Positions 59,220-64,000 of a stretch of DNA of 64,000 bases are shown here, in pieces. The translations under genes and the position numbers were made by a program. Source of the DNA: Anaerolineae bacterium (lineage in GTDB: Bacteria; Chloroflexota; Anaerolineae; Anaerolineales; E44-bin32); contig DUET01000011.1 of NCBI GenBank assembly GCA_011192015.1, positions 1-64,000 on the forward strand, in the 5' to 3' direction. Every line of letters starts with the position of its first letter. Position 1 is the stretch's first letter. The notes beneath the pieces were generated by a model. That model saw only the letters and a program-made list of their open reading frames with translations, made no database searches and was not told the DNA's origin.

Positions 59220-59382
59220 CCGCGCACGAACCGGTATTCATCTTCCCACTCCATGAGAGCGGTCGCGATCGCGCCGCCTGGACAGCAGCGCGCGCGAACC
59301 CCCACTGGAATTCTGGATTGGTCCCTGGCCAATCCCTATCTCCATGCTGCAGGCAAATACAGCCACGAGTATAATGCCGTAA

Positions 59383-60210
59383 ATGCCGGAACTACCTGAA
59401 GTCGAGTGCATCGCTCGAGGATTGCGTGAAGGCACGCAGGCGCTCCCCCCCCTCCCCGGTCAGCGCATTGTTCGTGCGTCCCTGCGGTGGCAGAGGCACA
59501 TCGCTCAACCCCCTCCCAATACCTTCCGACGACGCATCCGCGGCCGCACGATACTCGATGTGCGCAGACGGGGGAAATTCCTTGTCTTCCCGTTGGATGA
59601 AGGGACGATGCTCATCCACCTGCGCATGAGCGGTGACCTGGAGATGGCGCCCCGCGGTTCCCCTCCGGGGCTCTATGATCGAACGGTCTTCTTCTTCGAA
59701 GCTCCCTGGGAACTGCGCTTCAGCGACGCTCGCAAGTTCGGAAAGGTCCATCTCCTTTCGGATCCACAGGATGTGCTCGGTGCTCTCGGCCCAGAGCCGC
59801 TCGACGATGGTTTCACAGCGAAGAAATTCGCTGCGCGGTTGGCCCAGTATCGCCGCATGCTGAAACCTTTGTTGCTGGACCAGCACTTCATAGCTGGTTT
59901 GGGGAACATCTACGTCGATGAGAGTCTTCATCGAGCGGGCATCCATCCCCTTCGCAGGAGCGACAGCCTGCAAGTTGATGAGGTTCATGCATTATGGCGG
60001 AGTATTCGTGCGTCGTTGCGCACGGGGTTGCGCCACAACGGCGCCAGCATCGACTGGGTCTATCGAGGGGGTAGTTTTCAGAACCGTTTTCGGGTATACC
60101 AACGTGCAGGGAAGCCCTGTTCCAGGTGTATAACCCCTATCGAGCGGATCGTGGTAGCTCAACGGGGGACTTATCTCTGCCCGAGGTGCCAACCGGAGAA
60201 GGCACGATGA
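59383..60210 (+). CDS. mutM: formamidopyrimidine-DNA glycosylase
   Basis: MPELPEVECIARGL; LLLDQHFIAGLGNIYVDESLHRAGIHP; C-terminal zinc finger CSRCITPIERIVVAQRGTYLCPRCQ. Confidence 0.95.
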   Translation: MPELPEVECIARGLREGTQALPPLPGQRIVRASLRWQRHIAQPPPNTFRRRIRGRTILDVRRRGKFLVFPLDEGTMLIHLRMSGDLEMAPRGSPPGLYDRTVFFFEAPWELRFSDARKFGKVHLLSDPQDVLGALGPEPLDDGFTAKKFAARLAQYRRMLKPLLLDQHFIAGLGNIYVDESLHRAGIHPLRRSDSLQVDEVHALWRSIRASLRTGLRHNGASIDWVYRGGSFQNRFRVYQRAGKPCSRCITPIERIVVAQRGTYLCPRCQPEKAR

Positions 60211-60379
60211 CACCCGAGCACGCAACGAGATTGACTTTCCATAAATTCCGAGTCATGATCACCATGGCGAATATCAATCATTCACTGCAATACATCTTCA
60301 GCGATACATCCTCCGCATATTGCTGGGACGATCGGTTCGCATCGTACGAACCCAGCGTTCCAATGGACAGCCAGAGGGT

Positions 60380-60883
60380 ATGAACATGGACGAAACCAAG
60401 GCGTCTCAGGCGGAAGCGAAACCCACTCCGAATGAACTTAGGGACGATGCCACCTTGATCGCCAAGTTGCTCAGGGATGCGCAAACCGGGAAACTACTTG
60501 TAGAGATCGGTGATAATCGCTTTGCTGCATCCTCAGAACTCGGCGATCCCGCCCTTCACACCAACCTGACCACAGCCGCTTTCGATTTCATGCAATGGCT
60601 GAAACCTCCCGAAAAGTCCGAAAGGGAAGACCAGCCAAAGCCTTCAGACGAAACCCCGAAGCCTGCTTCCCAGGCGAAAAGCATGATCGAAGAGATCAAT
60701 GAGATCCTGGAGAGAAAGAGCGATGCGGGAGAGGCTCCGCTTGGCTTGCGTTTGCTGGAGGGGGTTGATGGAACGTTGCGCATCTTCATCGGCGTAACGA
60801 GTTATTCCATCGAAGACTTACCGGATCCACAGGTCCGTCGTGTGATCAAGGAAGCGGTGGCAGAGTGGGAAGCTCGTCAATGA
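60380..60883 (+). CDS. conserved-looking hypothetical protein
   Basis: MNMDETKASQAEAKPTPNELRDDATLIAKLLRDAQTGKLLVEIGDNRF...; clean ORF between annotated genes. Confidence 0.6.
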   Translation: MNMDETKASQAEAKPTPNELRDDATLIAKLLRDAQTGKLLVEIGDNRFAASSELGDPALHTNLTTAAFDFMQWLKPPEKSEREDQPKPSDETPKPASQAKSMIEEINEILERKSDAGEAPLGLRLLEGVDGTLRIFIGVTSYSIEDLPDPQVRRVIKEAVAEWEARQ

Positions 60884-61733
60884 GTTCCTGGGCTTCTGTG
60901 ACAGGTTGAGCCTTCAACCGCTTGCCATCCTTGACAAGGCGGATGACGGGTTGCGAAGGATCGTGCTCCACAAATAGCCATGCATCCTTCTCCAAGGCCC
61001 ACTTCTGCCAGCGCAGCTTCGTATTCAGGTTCTCCAAGGGTTGCTCATCATAGGCCGTCAACCAGGCGGCGCGCATCATGTGTACCGCGTATGAAGCCAT
61101 ATCCCCCATGAAAAGACCCCGCCAATCACCGGATTCCAGCATCACAGATTGATGGCCGCGTGTGTGCCCCGGAGTGACCACGCAAGAGATCTGATCCGTT
61201 AGTGATGTGTCGCCGTGCAGCAGATGCAATCGTCCCTGCTTCATCAGGGGGGCGAAGTTCTCCGGTGCGTATGTCCGCTCGGTGCGTATGTCGGGATTGC
61301 TGGCGTTGGCCCACTCCATGCGCTGCACAAAGTAGCGGGCGTTGGGGAACACGGCCTCGGCTTGATCGCCATCCCAGCGAGTATTGCCTCCGCAGTGATC
61401 GCCATGGAAGTGGGTATTCACGACGATGTCCACGTCCTGCGGTGAAACGCCCACCTTGGCCAGATTGTCTACCAAACCACCGCCCAAACGCTGGAGATTC
61501 CAGAACTGCCGATCCTTTTCGCTGAGCTTATCGCCAATACCCGTATCGATGAGAATCGTCTTTTCAGGGGAGCGAACCAGCAGGCAGGTCAAACGCATCT
61601 GGACGCTGTTGTTGGAGCCAACCGGAAAAACTCGTTCATACAACGTTCGCGGCACGAGACCGAACGGACCACCGGCATCGACGTGAACCACGCCATCGCT
61701 GATCAAATGAAGCTCCAGATCCCCAATTCGCAT
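60846..61733 (-). CDS. MBL-fold metallo-hydrolase
   Basis: NTHFHGDHCGGN; VVTPGHTRGHQSVML; LFMGDMA. Confidence 0.9.
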   Translation of the reverse strand: MRIGDLELHLISDGVVHVDAGGPFGLVPRTLYERVFPVGSNNSVQMRLTCLLVRSPEKTILIDTGIGDKLSEKDRQFWNLQRLGGGLVDNLAKVGVSPQDVDIVVNTHFHGDHCGGNTRWDGDQAEAVFPNARYFVQRMEWANASNPDIRTERTYAPENFAPLMKQGRLHLLHGDTSLTDQISCVVTPGHTRGHQSVMLESGDWRGLFMGDMASYAVHMMRAAWLTAYDEQPLENLNTKLRWQKWALEKDAWLFVEHDPSQPVIRLVKDGKRLKAQPVTEAQELIDELPTLPPLP

Positions 61734-61735
61734 CG

Positions 61736-62791
61736 CTAACCTCGTGAATTCCTCTGGAATAGACGGTGGATGAAATCGGTTTCCAAGGCTTCTTTCTCGC
61801 GCGCAGGCAGAAAAGCAGCTTGGATGGCGGTCAGGATCGTGCCCTTGATTGTCTCCATGGATATGTCGAGATCCCGAACCACCCGCAGATACTCATCCGT
61901 CAGCCGTATGTCCAGCACGCTGGGATCGTCGCTGTTGATCGTCACGAGCAGCCCGGAGGCGATCATCTGTGCCAGGGGATGTTCATGCATGCTCGCAACC
62001 ACGCCGGTGTGGATATTGCTGGTGGGACAAACCTCGAACACCACCCTCCGCTCCCGCGCCATGGCGACCAGGTCCGGATCATCGAGAACGTGAATGCCGT
62101 GTCCGATACGATCGGCTTCGATGGCCTCTAGAGCATAACGTACGGATTGTGAATCCATCCACTCTCCGGCATGGACGGTGATCCCCAATCCCGCTTGCCT
62201 GGCAATTTTGAAAAGCGGAAGGAAGGAATCTGCCGGATATGCCCGTTCATCGCCGGATAATCCCAACCCGACAATGCCCTTCTCCAAGTGGTCGCAGGCA
62301 AGCTGCACCACGGCTTCGGCATCTTCCACACTCTCACGACGATTGATGCTGGCGATCAGGGAAACACGGATGTCATTCGCCATGGCTGTTTCAGCCACAC
62401 TCTCGGTGACCCATTCGAAAACGTCCCGCAATCGGAAGCCGTAGGGCTGTGCGAAGGAGAAGGGCGTGAAGTGCAGCTCCAGGTAGCGCACGTTTTCCGC
62501 TGCTGCATCTTCGACGACCTCACGCGTGAGTCTGCGTATGAGTTCCGGCGAATGCATGAAGGCTCGCAGCACCACGAATTTTTTCAGAAAGGTTTCCGGT
62601 GTTTTCGGGTCATCTGCGCAAACCTGGATTCTTTCCAGCAAGCCCTCGCCCCCTCCCTCCAAAACCACTTCACCGCCATCAACGAGTTCGAGCAGGCTCG
62701 ATATCCGCAGCGAACCCCCCAGATGACGATGCAGCTCTACTTTGGGCATCCGCGCGAGATCTTGAATGGGGGCGTCATGCATGTGTGGCAT
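61736..62791 (-). CDS. adenosine deaminase-family protein
   Basis: MPKVELHRHLGGSLRISSLLEL; GITVHAGEW; RIGHGIHVLDDP; CPTSNIHTG; INSDDPSVL. Confidence 0.92.
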   Translation of the reverse strand: MPHMHDAPIQDLARMPKVELHRHLGGSLRISSLLELVDGGEVVLEGGGEGLLERIQVCADDPKTPETFLKKFVVLRAFMHSPELIRRLTREVVEDAAAENVRYLELHFTPFSFAQPYGFRLRDVFEWVTESVAETAMANDIRVSLIASINRRESVEDAEAVVQLACDHLEKGIVGLGLSGDERAYPADSFLPLFKIARQAGLGITVHAGEWMDSQSVRYALEAIEADRIGHGIHVLDDPDLVAMARERRVVFEVCPTSNIHTGVVASMHEHPLAQMIASGLLVTINSDDPSVLDIRLTDEYLRVVRDLDISMETIKGTILTAIQAAFLPAREKEALETDFIHRLFQRNSRG

Positions 62792-62812
62792 TCGAGTTGC
62801 CGCCTCGCGCGA

Positions 62813-64000
62813 TCAGCGCCGACGCTTTCGCTTTCGTTTGGTCGTCTTCTTGGGTTCTTCCGCTGAGGGACCTGCATCTGCACGGATCTGTCGCGCCGCA
62901 GGGGCTGCACTCGGCTGCGCCTCCGAGGGCGGTCGCACACGGAACTGGCGGGAGACAAGACCAGCGCGGATATCCCCCAGAAGCTGTTGGAACATGTCGA
63001 ATGCCCTGCTCTTGTACTGCACGAGCGGATCGCGCTGACCATAGGCCTCTAGGCCGATCGAGGTGCGCAAGGCTTCCATCTGCGTCAGGTACTCGACCCA
63101 AAGACGATCCGCCACAGAAAGGAAGAGCGCCCGATGCGCTTCAGTCAGCATGACATGCCCCAAGCCGGCGGCAAGGGTTTCCTTCGCATCTGCGGGAAGA
63201 TCCACCAGGCTGGTTTCCGATGCAATCTGTTCGTAGATCTGGCTTCCGATTTGATCGCGCAGCGCTTGCTGCCAGCGATCCTCCCATTGATCGATCCGAT
63301 TGATGCTGAGTCTGGTGATTTCGGATCGTCCCAAACTCAGCTTGATGGATTGCATGGCGCTGTTCAAGTGCTCGAGCACTCGCTCCACCAAAGCTTCCGG
63401 ATGACCGGTGTCGATCAAGTCGGCCGCCATGAACGGGTAGCTGAGGCGCGCCACACGCACGGCACGGCGTTGATGCGTTTTGCGATCGAAGAACTCCCGC
63501 CTGCCGAAGCTCATCTGAACGAGCATCTGCAATTTGAGTGCCTCGTTCACTGAGTCCTGACTGCTCAGTGCAGCTTCCAATTCTCGCTCCGCCTCATCCA
63601 AGGACCTTTCCGAACGTGCCGTCCAAATGCTCGACAGTGCATCGTGGATTCGATCACCAGCCTCATCCCAATCGATCGGCACCTGCAATTTGGGCTCCAG
63701 TCCCAGGCTTTCTCCCACACGCCGCTCGATGGTCTGGATCAATCCCGCATAAATCCTCAAACCCAGACTGGCTTCGACCATCTGGGGAACCGTCTGCCGG
63801 AAGCGGTCCGGGTCCTCCCGTATGGCGTTGATCCCCCCGGAATCCATCTGAATGCGCATGCCTGCCGCACTCTCCACAGCCTGCAGCAAGGCGCTTGCGT
63901 CGATGGGTATGCCGGTTTCCTCGGCCTCCAACAACGCTCCTTCGATGGCCATCTCTGCCATCTCCGAACGCTGTCGCACCTGGTCCTGCATGCGCGAAAC
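62813..64000 (-). CDS. secA: SecA C-terminal region (gene continues past right edge)
   Basis: HRALFLSVADRLWVEYLTQMEALRTSIGLEAYGQRDPLVQYKSRAFDMFQQLL matches the SecA helical scaffold/wing; open at the right edge. Confidence 0.75.
   Translation of the reverse strand, partial: VSRMQDQVRQRSEMAEMAIEGALLEAEETGIPIDASALLQAVESAAGMRIQMDSGGINAIREDPDRFRQTVPQMVEASLGLRIYAGLIQTIERRVGESLGLEPKLQVPIDWDEAGDRIHDALSSIWTARSERSLDEAERELEAALSSQDSVNEALKLQMLVQMSFGRREFFDRKTHQRRAVRVARLSYPFMAADLIDTGHPEALVERVLEHLNSAMQSIKLSLGRSEITRLSINRIDQWEDRWQQALRDQIGSQIYEQIASETSLVDLPADAKETLAAGLGHVMLTEAHRALFLSVADRLWVEYLTQMEALRTSIGLEAYGQRDPLVQYKSRAFDMFQQLLGDIRAGLVSRQFRVRPPSEAQPSAAPAARQIRADAGPSAEEPKKTTKRKRKRRR

Overview
The window looks like a bacterial chromosome segment, probably from a Chloroflexota/Anaerolineae-like organism. 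That taxon guess is inference from gene content and coding style; no search was run. Most of it is ordinary housekeeping DNA: rnc-smc; fabF/fabD/rpmF; era; a nusA-ylxR-infB-rbfA-nrnA-truB-ribF operon ending in a ThyX-like gene; a gyrA/parC-type subunit; a cobalamin-riboswitch btuFCD operon; a CBS/DHH/CCA-transferase gene; two-component genes; mutM; comEA; adenosine deaminase; and a SecA C-terminus cut by the right edge. The most unusual segment is the gene-poor islet at about 1.2-4.1 kb. It is bounded by direct repeats of the 3' half of an initiator-like tRNA-Met plus its terminator hairpin: an intact tRNA at 4056-4127 and a 3' fragment at 1203-1288. It also contains a tRNA-Val 3' remnant. Both remnants are interrupted at the same point in the T-loop (GGTTC^GA) by short hairpin or palindromic inserts. 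The islet carries a chagasin-like inhibitor gene, a lipoprotein built of internal repeats, and a degenerate 9-bp repeat block. Other points worth a second look: a Xer-like recombinase without the catalytic residues, a duplicated ThyX-like protein, a histidine kinase with an MshEN-like (c-di-GMP-type) domain, an SDR without YxxxK, a degenerate MoaE-like protein, GyrA/ParC with Met at the Ser83 position, and three tandem LysM/M23-like lipoproteins. All family assignments come from motif recognition by eye.
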